Positions 8,232-16,393 of a DNA stretch of 16,393 bases are shown piece after piece. Both the position numbers and the translations under genes were made by a program. The notes below the pieces were generated by a model. That model had not been told where the DNA came from. It saw only the letters and a program-made list of their open reading frames with translations, and searched no databases. Numbering within the stretch: position 1 is the stretch's first letter; every line of letters starts with the position of its first letter. Source of the DNA: Terana coerulea (Eukaryota; Basidiomycota; Agaricomycetes; Polyporales; Phanerochaetaceae); NCBI GenBank assembly GCA_024811115.1, contig JAKOGH010001012.1, positions 1-16,393 of the forward strand, written 5' to 3'.

Positions 8232-10642
8232 TCACAGAGGATTTTTGAATCCTAATTGAGTAAGGAACTCCATACCTTCCTTCCTGTAGGTGTCGGAGGT
8301 AAAAGTAATAGGCGTCGGGCCGTCAAGAAGGGTCATTAGACGCGGCTCCTCGACGCTGTACTTCGACCAGTGAGGAACCGTCTTTCCATTAGGGTCAAGG
8401 TGGTTGACGAAGTTGATAAGGTAGTCGGTAAAGTCGGATCCTCCAAACGTGAACGACAAGTCGGAACTATGGAACTGCAACGTCAAAGAAAGAGTTAGTG
8501 GCTATCGTTGTATAGTGGTCGCATAACTCACAGAGCCGATGTCAGTGCTGTTTTTGAACCTCTTACTCACTACCGGGCCGGACAAGAAGTCAGCCCAGTC
8601 TGGAACACGACAGTGAAACATATCAAACACGTACGGTAGGACCATGTGTTCTGCTTGTGCGACCGTTGCTTCAAGAAGAACCGTCTTGGGGCCTGAAATA
8701 TACCATCGCCTTGGATCGCTGCGATACGCTTGTACTCAGGAGTAATGGCGTTTGCTGTCCCAGTGTCAAAGGTGAACCCTGCGTCACATCTCCCGGATAC
8801 AGTCGGAACAATTCGTCGAGATCTGCAGGAGTGCTGTTAGGAAAGTACGTCGAAGCAAGCCAGCTCCGGGCTCCGGGTTCCGTAGCGCTGTGGCAGTGTG
8901 TTGAGCGTGCGGTGTATGGCTCGAAGTGCGGTTGCTCACGTGAGATTGAGGGTTGACAAGGAGAAGATCGTGCCTTCGTCGTCGCAGTCCTGGAGTACGG
9001 CAATCAGTTCCATGTAAGAGAGTATGATAGGGTACGACTGACTCCAGTAACAAACGGCACAGGTGCGACTCGACCTTCAAGCACAAGCACTTGAGGATCA
9101 CTTTTGAGAACATTGCCATCTACCCTTGGGGTCCAAGCGAGGTTGAGGGACTGTAGTATACAATGTGACCGAGTGGGACAAAGACAGGAACTTCTATTCC
9201 TTACCTTATTTGAGAAGATCGACGGTGACGCGTCCATGGCTGTTCGCAACACGTCGAATGGAACTGTTCTAAGACACTGTAGCTTGTCTGCGGAGCCTTC
9301 ACATCCCGTGGCTGCCACAACAGCGTCGAAAATACCTGGCCGTGCGTGATGTCCCCGAGCTGAAGCGGGGAGCCGGACTGCATGAATGCGCCGTGGAAGA
9401 GACCTTCCGGGTCACCGTTGTTGATCAGCATATGCGATGCGACGGAGATTGCACCTGCGGATTCTCCCCAGCTACGGAGTGCCATCAGGTATCAAAAGGT
9501 GCTAGTCAAAGGGCAGCGCTTACATGGTAACCTTCGTCGGATCTCCGTTAAATGCGTGAATATATTTTTGTATCCACCGAAGGGCCAGTCGTTCTACACA
9601 CAATTGATCAGACCAGAAGTGAAAAACACCCAATGCACTCACGGTCCTGAAGCCCGAGGTTACCGAGACCTGCCGCTTTCACTTCCCTACTGCCGGGGAA
9701 TCCGAGAACTGAGATAAGGCCATACAATTAAGCTTAAAAATCTTGGAAAATATAACCGTGAATGGTTACCAGAGAGTCTGCACATGTCGGTATTAGTAGT
9801 GGTAGCAAAAGAGGCGTCAGGGTGACCAACCTGTAATTCATGCTGACGATGACTATGGGCTCGTCCAACTCCACTGAACGCTTGAGGATCACCGACGGGT
9901 CGTTCCTGCAATGCAATCAGAACCAAGGCTACGATGGGTTTCAAATTCGCCATACAGAGCACTGGAACCAGTCTCGAATCCGCCTGGGGAATATCAACGC
10001 ATATTAGACTTGGACTCATCATGAAGTCAACTCGTTTGGAATACATGCCTCCATATATCCACTGGTGAAATAGGGTTTGAATGATACACAGTTGGGCTAT
10101 AGTTGAAGTTCAAACTTACGACAAGAATAGGCAGCTTGACGCCCGCCGGAGTGCCAGAAGGCGTGAATACATTGATAGTAAGACCTAAAGCCAAACGTGA
10201 GATGCAAGCACGAGTAGGATCAATCCCCGCTCACAGTCCTCGCCGTCAGCAAGGGGCTGACCTGCTCCGCCAATGGTTTTGGTGATGTTTTCAAGCTGGC
10301 TGGGAAGAGTCAGGACCGTCGTCTGTTGAGGGCAGGAGAGGCCGAAAGCCGTCGCGTTCTGGACGCCGGTGTACGGGTCATTTGGGACTGGAAGTCGAAG
10401 ACGCAGATCGTTGACGCTGTCGAGAAGATGTAAGCGTGGAATGACGATGTACCGTACAGGTTGTAAGGTGCTACGTACGGAGGTTTGGCAAAGGGTATCC
10501 CAAGAAATTTGTTGATAGTCCCATTCGCGACCCCAAGGAACGTGCCATTGTCCAGTCGGACCGTCGGTGAGCCCAAGCACAGCGCAGCCGTAGCCAGAAA
10601 GCTTGCTTCAAGGAAGACAATTCTCCAATGCATGGAAAACAT
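8232..10642 (-). pseudogene. type-B carboxylesterase/lipase, copy 1, two -1 frameshifts
   Basis: Fifteen exons on the minus strand: 10642-10479, 10416-10235, 10184-10120, 10061-10049, 9983-9956, 9905-9831, 9777-9770, 9708-9643, 9593-9524, 9471-9205, 9150-9043, 8989-8940, 8887-8635, 8569-8532 and 8474-8232. An intact frame would be about 543 aa, the family size. A signal peptide (ATAALCLG) is followed by LGIPFAKPP, GEDCLTINVFTP, WIYGGGFETGSS, VIVSMNYR and WGESAGAISVA, with nucleophile Ser228. The putative acid Glu354 (DDEG) and His465 (FHSSDL) complete the triad. Such enzymes hydrolyse lipid or aryl esters outside the cell. Exon 7 is only 8 nt. Intron 4 is GC-AG (GCATGT). One base is missing in exon 10 (about 9329-9336) and one in exon 13 (about 8768-8774), compared with the paralogue and the family. 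Both sites are next to T runs, so either decay or homopolymer sequence errors are possible. Same strand and exon plan as 13304-15722. Confidence 0.88.
9770..9777 (-). other. 8-nt microexon (ACTCTCTG) of esterase copy 1
   Basis: The exon upstream ends TAC AG and the exon downstream starts TT CTC GGA. Neither joins the other in frame, but the intervening ACTCTCTG, flanked by a GTGCAG acceptor and a GTAACC donor, joins both and yields NYR-LSV-LGF, as the family requires. The paralogue has an equivalent 8-nt exon at 14852-14859. Confidence 0.8.
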
Positions 10643-11501
10643 GGTGTAGATTGGATTCGGAAGCGATGTGTATGGAGAGACAGGAGCTGTCAGTGAGAGA
10701 TGAGTGCCTGCTTCTAATGCAAAGTGGCTCCTACCTTATATACCGCTCCAGCTTAGTTTCTCATGCGCTACTAATGAGACGCATTGTGACTGTTTGCGCG
10801 CACGACTGTGCGTTGCAGGTCAGATGGTCGATCCATCAGTGTATAGAGGCGTAACTTGTGCGTGAGTCATCAAAGTCAGCAGATCGTTCTGATCATGAGA
10901 AGTTCAAAGCCCACAGGAATCAAATACAAGCGTGAGACAATTGAAGCGATGATGTTCACCTTCGACATGGGAGTCGTGAGCGGCTGACTCGCCGAGTGCT
11001 GGCACTGTGTTCACGATGCACCACCTCTCGGGCCGCGGCCTGAGGCTGTGAGAACTTCAAGCATCATGTAGACACAAGCTACCGCATCCTTGCTTTGTTC
11101 AATCGGCAGTATATGGTGCGCTGTCGAGTATAGTGGTCACCGTCAGTGACTAGTGAGACTGGTACGAGCAAGATGGAGGGGAAAGGCAATCTCTGCGTTG
11201 GCGATGCTAGCATGGCGCCTATCACTTTGTGGCGCGGCCCACGTGGTTATAGATCTCAGATCTTCTATATCGAGCGCAGGCCCGCGGCTGGGCAACTTCT
11301 CCCATCCGCGGTGAGGATCTCAGCGACTTCCGTTGAGCTCGAGATTAAATGTCCGTCATGCAAAAGAAATAGCCACAAAAGCCCGCATAGCATTCTCGTC
11401 TGCAAGCGTCTGTCTACAGTGCACAGCAATGAAAGCATCCACCACCACTACTACTACTGGTCCGCACAGGGTCTACAGGCTCGGAGCCAGCTGCATCAAA
11501 G
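10643..11501. promoter_or_regulatory. upstream region of esterase copy 1
   Basis: 859 bp before the inverted-repeat-bounded element. It contains the minus-strand TATA box at 10736-10742. A plus-strand frame at 11146-11526 includes IKCPSCKRNS, but I could not link it to any family. A short CACCACTACTACTACTGG triplet stretch lies near 11440. No other gene was recognised. Confidence 0.4.
10736..10742 (-). promoter_or_regulatory. TATA box of esterase copy 1
   Basis: TATATAA on the minus strand, in context GGTATATAAGG, about 94 bp upstream of the ATG at 10642. The paralogue has GGTATATAACG in the same place. Confidence 0.6.
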
Positions 11502-11518
11502 CATCAGGGAAAACCTCC
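11502..11518 (+). repeat. left 17-bp terminal inverted repeat
   Basis: CATCAGGGAAAACCTCC, the exact reverse complement of 13245-13261. A shared CTAATTAG follows after a few bases in both arms, so the imperfect repeat extends to about 30 bp. Confidence 0.8.
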
Positions 11519-11802
11519 TTACCTAATTAGCCCTTAAATAGGACTAATTGGCCCTATTTGGGCAAAATAGTGAAATAGGTAATTTAGGGCCCAGTAGTAA
11601 GGTTGCCATCGAGTCCGCAGTTATTTGGCCCTATTTTAACGTGAAATAACACCTATTATTCGTTATTTAGGAGTCTTTGTGCTGCTGCGTTCTGTACTTC
11701 AGTCCTTCCAATGCAAGTTGATTTTAAAACGATGTAATTCTGTACAGTACAAGACACTGGCTACATTACAGTAGTTAATACATCCCAGTGAAACGAGCAC
11801 AC

Positions 11803-12891
11803 CTGTGCCCTGCAACCGCAGTCAGCTTCAAGCTCCACGCAATAAACATGCGCGCAAGCGCAGCCTCAAGCACGGACATCGCAGTCTGATACGCCGCAAA
11901 GTCCTCCTCCCCTTCACCTGCCCACCCTCGTCCTCCGCATCAATGACGCCCAGGACGCTCGGGAAGCCCCACCGCGCAAGCTGGCATGGCAGCAATGTGG
12001 TATGTGTACGGGACGTTCATGCGCATGCACTTGCGGCCGGCAGCCTTGAGCTTGGCCTGGAATGCGTCAAGCGAGCTCGCGATGACGCCATCTTCGCAGT
12101 TGCGGTCCCCCATCAGCATCCATCCATCATTCATGCAAGCCAACATGCACCTATTGTAACACGCAATGGAGAGCGTGGCGTACAATGTGTCCTGCACAAG
12201 GTGCTGCTCGAGCTCGGTGGGCGACATCCACATGGCGAGCATGCCCGCCGCGTGCGGCGCGCACTTGTCGGCCATAAGGCCTGCGCGCCCATGACAAGGC
12301 GCAGCGCATTGTCAAGGCTGAGGACCTCAGCCTTCACCAGCGCGGCATACTCGCCCAAGCTATCACACCATCAGCTACACAAAAGACTTCCGGCGGACAA
12401 AGAGGACGCACCTGTGCCCCGCAACCGCATCCAGCTTCAGGCCCCCACGCGATCAACATCCGCGCGAGCGCAACCTGGTTTCATCTTGGTCTTGGCTGTA
12501 TCTGACGCTGGTTTCCTTTGTCTACCTGGTGGGCTTCTCTGGCTCGGCTCGGTTGGTGCCTCCGCTCTGTCGCTACGGTTCTCGTCGTCCTAGGTTTACC
12601 GTAGCGAGGTCTTCGTCTCTGTCTTTGGCGGGTAGGCTTACCTGCGCACACTGGTGTCTTGCTGTGGACGTGCGCAAACAGCGCGGTTTTCAATGCGTGC
12701 ACCACTTCGTCGACAGTTAAGACGGCGGCGGTGAGCCGAAAGCGCATCGCCTGGCGCCGCGCGGTCGCGGTGTACGCCGCGTCGGCGAGGGCATGCGGAG
12801 ACGGCGGCAGGTTGGAGAGTGCGCGATGTACATACACGGTGGTGGTAGGAGAGAGAGAGAAGACATCAGCGAAGTCTTGCGACTCTGCGCT
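11803..12891 (-). pseudogene. polyketide synthase fragments (KS-AT linker and acyltransferase)
   Basis: Read on the minus strand. 12891-12642 encodes a KS-AT linker-like block (SAESQDFADVF, HALADAAYTATARRQAMRFR) that ends at a GTAAGC donor. 12478-12412 encodes ALARMLIAWG, then after a 1-base shift LKLDAVAGH plus the first two bases of Ser. A 52-bp intron (12360-12411) follows, and splicing rebuilds the catalytic-serine motif GHSLGEYAAL. 12359 to about 11985 continues with VLSLDNALRLV, then in another frame LMADKCAPHAAGMLA, LSIACYN, SLDAFQAKLKAAGRKC and VPYTYHIAAM (the histidine region of acyltransferases). 11983-11803 repeats an earlier part of the domain from a second source: LARWGFPSVLGVIDAEDE, DFAAYQTAMSVLEAALARMF and AVAGHS. 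The usual segment with the FSGQGGQ motif is missing, and frames shift several times, so no functional enzyme is encoded. PKS acyltransferases load malonyl units during polyketide synthesis. Confidence 0.75.
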
Positions 12892-13244
12892 GCACAGTGG
12901 AGCTGATGAGGTAATCCGGCATTTGCCGAAGCGCCAACAAGCGTTGGTATGTACGAGGCGTCTATGACGACTCACGAGCAAAATCCTGGCAAAGGGCATC
13001 CGCAACATTCAGTAAGCAATTTATTCCACCTTTGATGTAAGTCTGCTCTTACATTATCATGAATTTCTTACAGCTCCATGGATAGTGCTGAGAATTCATC
13101 AAGATGTAATAGCTGCAAAATAGGACAAATAACTACGTGAGTAAATGAGGTGAGAATTAATCGAAATTTAGTGATCTGATAACTGGCATAGCTCGCAATA
13201 GGAAGTATAGGTAAAATAGACCTAATTTAAACCTAATTAGCTTG

Positions 13245-13261
13245 GGAGGTTTTCCCTGATG
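13245..13261 (-). repeat. right 17-bp terminal inverted repeat
   Basis: GGAGGTTTTCCCTGATG, the exact reverse complement of 11502-11518. It lies just before the 3' end of the second esterase. Confidence 0.8.
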
Positions 13262-13303
13262 AGGATGTGCGTGTGGTCCACATATGCGCACGGCGAGAGG
13301 TGT

Positions 13304-15722
13304 TTACAGAGGGAACGAGAGAGTCAGATTGGTGAGAAACTTCATCCCTTCCTGTCTGTAAGTATCGTCGGTGAGAGTGAGCGCCGTCGGATTGTCGAGG
13401 AGCGTCAAAAGCTTCGGGTGGGCGACACTATATTTGGGCCAGGCCGGGACGGTGTTGCCATTCGGGTCGAAGTGGTTGGCAAAGTTGATGAGGTAGTCGG
13501 TTAAGTCTGAGCCACCGAAAATGATCGGGACGTCCGATATGTGGAGCTATAGAACAGGAACGAGGGTTAGCAGTCGTCGGCGGAAGTAAATGTCCCTCTT
13601 ACCGAGCCGAGAGCAGGAGTACTCTTGTCCCTCTTGCTCACTGAAAAGGTAAGCCCATCAGCTAAGGTCTCGAACAGCGGACGATGTACATCAAGTACTT
13701 ACAGAAGGACCAGGTATTCTGTTTGTGCGACCGTTGTTGCAGGAAGAAGCGTCTAGGACCTTGAAAGATAAGGTCTCCTTGGATTGACGCAAGACGCTTA
13801 TACTCAGGTGTTAGAGCGTTTGCCGTACCCGTGTCGTAAGGCGATCCTTCTGTGACATTCTGGGGTATAGTCGGAATAGCTCGTCTAGACTGAGTTGAGA
13901 GACGTGTGGGAGGTACGTCGAAGCAATCCAGTCCCGAGCTCCAGCCTCTGTGCCGCTGCACGTCATGGTCAGTAAGGATGTTGAGCAAATATGGTCGTAA
14001 TGCTCACGTAAAATTGAGTGAAGACAGAGAGAAGATGGTCCCTTCATCGTCCACATCCTTCAGTGTGATAGTTGCCCTGGTTAATATCAAACTCTGGGTC
14101 AGAAAATGTCGAACTTACCCCAGTAACAAATGGCACAGACGCCACGCTTCCTTCAAGCACAAGAGTCTGTGGGGCACGCTTCAGGAACTTGCCATCCGCT
14201 CGCGGCATCCATGCGAGGTTCAGGGACTGCGACAGACAATACATTAGCCAAAACCGTAGGTGGACGAGTAAGTGTAGCCTTGCCTCATTTGAAAACAGGG
14301 AAGGCGATGCGTCCATAGCTTGCTGAATGGTCTCAAGCGGCACATGCCTTAGACACTCGAGCGTGTCGGCAGAGCCTTGGCATCCCGTAGTCGCAACAAT
14401 AGCATCGTAGTGTTTCTGTCCATGGCTGATATCGCCGACCGGCATCGGCGAACCAGACTGCATGAAGGCGCCGTGGAAAAGGCCCCCGGTATCGCCGTCA
14501 TTGATTAACATTTGCGTTGCGACGGAGATTGCCCCGGCGGACTCTCCCCAGCTATTTACCACCGTTGGAGCCGCAACAGCGCACACTTGGAGGTTACGCA
14601 CATGGTCACTTTCGTAGGATCGCCTTTGAAGGCAGAAATGTACTTCTGGATCCAGCGTAGGGCTTCACGTTCTATCGAGAGTAATATTCAGACGAGTCAA
14701 TGCAATTGACATACATTTTACTTACGGTCATGGAGCCCGAGATTTCCGAGACCTGCTGCCTTGACCTCTTCACTCGCCAAAAAGCCGAGAGCTTCACCGT
14801 GGGCAGTATTTGAACCCGCTCAGAACAACAAAAGGGCATAGCAAGTCTTACCTGAAAGTCTGAAACGCAATGGTCAGTGTTCATTCTTGCTGATAAGCAG
14901 TATGATACTTGCCTGTAGTTCATACTGACAATGACAATCGGTTCTCCTAGCTCAATGGATCGTTTGAGGATCCCTGACGGATCGGCGCTATGTGGCTTAT
15001 TGAGTGGGGAGTTGCGTCGGTACGTGTGAAGAAAACAAGACGTACCCAGCACTGGATCCAATCTCAAATCCGCCTAAGGATAGGGTTAGGAATTTGGTCC
15101 CATCAAGGCCACCGCAAGCAACATACCGCCAAATATCCACTGTTAAAATAAAACAAACCCATGAGCAACTGCCTGAAACTTCGTTTAAAACGCTCACGTA
15201 CCACTAGGACAGGTAATTTACTACCAGCTGGAACAGTGGAAGGCGTCCAGACGTTAATAGATAGACCTGAGAAGGATCGTCAGTTGTGAAGTCTTTGGCA
15301 AGGCAACAGAATGATACTTACAGTCCTCGCTCGCAGGGATAAATGGTAGGCCGCCGGCAATGATACCCCGTAAAGGTTCCAATTGGGCTGGGAGGGCAAG
15401 ACTGACTGCCTGCTGAGAGCAAGACAGACCGAAGGTTGTTGCGTTCTGCACACCGGTGTACGGATCGTTCGAGACTGGAAGTCGGAGACGCAGATCGCCG
15501 ACGCTGTCATATAGTTATCAGAACTGCGGTACGAAAAACGAGGTCGTGTCCCATGGCGTACGGGGTTTCGCAAATGGGATGCCAAGGAACTTTGGATAGT
15601 TCCATTCTCAACCCCGAAAAAGTCCCGTTGTCCAACTGGACGGTCGGTATTCCGACGCAGGGGCTAATCGAGGCGAGGATGCTTGTCAAGACTAGAATAG
15701 AGGCAGAGGAGTGAGAGAACAT
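13304..15722 (-). pseudogene. type-B carboxylesterase/lipase, copy 2, frame-damaged
   Basis: Fifteen minus-strand exons: 15722-15562, 15503-15322, 15266-15202, 15139-15127, 15073-15046, 14987-14913, 14859-14852, 14791-14726, 14671-14602, 14551-14284, 14226-14119, 14057-14008, 13955-13703, 13640-13603 and 13546-13304. Twelve exon lengths are identical to copy 1, and the total corresponds to about 542 aa. A signal peptide (about 1-24) is followed by SEDCLSINVWTP, WIFGGGFEIGSS, IVSMNYR, WGESAGAISVA with nucleophile Ser227, DDEG and LHISD (His464). Exon 1 carries three separate 1-base deletions relative to copy 1 (G run near 15619, A run near 15598, C run near 15563). They sum to one codon, so the frame is regained, but 16 residues covering the LGIPFAKP motif are replaced by unrelated sequence. 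Exon 13 has a further uncompensated -1 at a C run (about 13863), which truncates the product. Introns 6 and 10 use GC donors. Introns 7 and 11 end in AAG. Either a pseudogene or homopolymer sequence errors. Confidence 0.88.
14852..14859 (-). other. 8-nt microexon (ACTTTCAG) of esterase copy 2
   Basis: ACTTTCAG lies between a GTTTCAG acceptor and a GTAAGA donor. It converts TAC AG...CT CTC GGC into NYR-LSA-LGF, the family consensus. It is equivalent in place, length and phase to 9770-9777. Confidence 0.8.
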
Positions 15723-16393
15723 TCTGAGCGAGGTGGACGCCTGTTGGCAGTGCGCAACCTGGAAAGAGCTGAATGTGATCCACAGGCAAAAATAACGGGT
15801 GTCCGTTATATACCAGGGCTTCGTGCCGAATGTCTGGCGCCCGTTTCATCGAGCAAGAGCCATAACTAAGGCGCAGTACGTTTAGAGGCGGCTCTGTTGA
15901 TTTGCCGCGCTGTCTGTTCCAATCAAAGAACGACCGGGCATGGTGAGTCATCAATGAACGTGTTGTTAAACCCATGAAGTTTGACAACTCACCAGAAACG
16001 TACACGCATACAAACATAAATGAGTCTTCTGCCCAGCGATCGTACGACAGTGTCCACGCATCGTTGCCTGCGCCGGATGGCTGTGAGCTGTGAGAGCTCT
16101 GACGGCGGCTGGTCTGACTTCGCCAATCACAAGATTAGGCTTTAGTGTGGACAAGCGTGCACTGCATCAATCGAGGAGCTCACCGTAAGATGCAGATTAA
16201 AGTTTACAAACCGCAGCCCAAGCGCAGCACGGAAGGTGAAGGTAAGGCTAGGTAAGGAAGCACAACGTCAGCAGGCCGCCAGCCCGGTCACACTCGGACC
16301 ACTTGCGGTTGGGTGTTAGCTGTATAATCAGGACACCGAGTCTCCAGCGAGATATGGATCCGTACTGTAGAGTCAGGACACAAATCTGGAGCA
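15723..16393. promoter_or_regulatory. upstream region of esterase copy 2 and right edge
   Basis: 671 bp to the end of the window. It contains the TATA box at 15806-15812. I found no coding frame with a recognisable family, no RNA gene and no clear repeat. Confidence 0.4.
15806..15812 (-). promoter_or_regulatory. TATA box of esterase copy 2
   Basis: TATATAA on the minus strand in context GGTATATAACG, about 84 bp upstream of the ATG at 15722, matching the element of copy 1. Confidence 0.6.

Larger units (their letters stand above)
11502..13261. mobile_element. TIR-bounded element carrying PKS gene fragments
   Basis: About 1.76 kb bounded by a perfect 17-bp inverted repeat. Both inner flanks (about 11519-11680 and 13060-13244) are AT-rich and full of AAATAGG/CCTATTT words, for example GGCCCTATTT at 11550 and 11627. 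Such subterminal motifs are common in DNA transposons as transposase-binding sites. I found no transposase. The interior holds broken polyketide synthase exons on the minus strand, so the structure looks like a non-autonomous Pack-type element that captured gene fragments. No convincing target-site duplication was seen, and the superfamily is undecided: a CAGGG terminus is hAT-like but not diagnostic. The right end lies only 42 bp from the stop codon of esterase copy 2. Confidence 0.55.

Noticed and set aside
230..10642. One biosynthetic cluster linking UstYa genes, hexosaminidase and esterases
   Set aside because: No core synthase or transporter connects them, and the hexosaminidase and esterases are common housekeeping-type secreted hydrolases.
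11146..11526. Plus-strand open frame with a CPSC zinc-finger-like pair
   Set aside because: A single CXXC pair with no second ligand pair and no matching family; it also runs into the terminal inverted repeat.
11805..12593. Plus-strand open frame of 262 codons across the PKS remnants
   Set aside because: It is the GC-rich antisense shadow of the acyltransferase fragments. The minus strand carries the recognisable motifs.
11490..13275. 8-bp target-site duplication around the TIR-bounded element
   Set aside because: The bases outside the left repeat (CATCAAAG) and right repeat (AGGATGTG) do not match, so I do not claim a duplication or a superfamily.

Overview
The window is fungal nuclear DNA, most likely from an Agaricomycete (mushroom-forming basidiomycete). 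The evidence is that every recognisable gene is cut by many short introns (about 46-81 bp, with GT/GC donors, mostly CAG/TAG acceptors and CTRAY-like branch sites), and that the gene families present (UstYa/DUF3328, fungal GH20 hexosaminidase, type-B carboxylesterases) are typical of basidiomycetes. No gene was annotated by a search. All exon models come from reading-frame continuity, splice signals and remembered family motifs.

Layout, left to right. (1) 230-1944: two divergent UstYa-family genes share a 423-bp intergenic region. They have a conserved phase-1 intron position but differ in their histidine/cysteine motifs. (2) 2410-2779 (-): a candidate gene for a very small secreted protein. 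(3) 3252-4265 (+): a conserved single-pass membrane protein of unknown function. (4) 4307-5099: a foldback element with two ~210-bp, almost identical inverted arms. (5) 5737-8072 (+): a complete 13-exon GH20 beta-N-acetylhexosaminidase gene, with a substitution at a usually invariant pocket tryptophan. (6) 8232-10642 (-) and 13304-15722 (-): two paralogous 15-exon type-B carboxylesterase/lipase genes in the same orientation. Both contain the same 8-nt microexon, and both carry -1 frameshifts. (7) 11502-13261, between the esterases: a segment bounded by a perfect 17-bp inverted repeat with AT-rich subterminal DNA. Inside it, on the minus strand, lie scrambled and frameshifted remnants of a fungal polyketide synthase (KS-AT linker and acyltransferase domain).

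How the parts relate. The UstYa pair suggests specialised peptide metabolism, because UstYa enzymes oxidatively modify ribosomal peptides and other metabolites in fungi. A nearby signal-peptide ORF could be a substrate, but this is speculative. The hexosaminidase fits chitin or glycan turnover, and the esterases fit secreted lipid or ester hydrolysis. I see no evidence that the three groups form one pathway. Both the foldback element and the PKS-bearing element look like transposition products, so this is a mobile, partly decaying accessory region.
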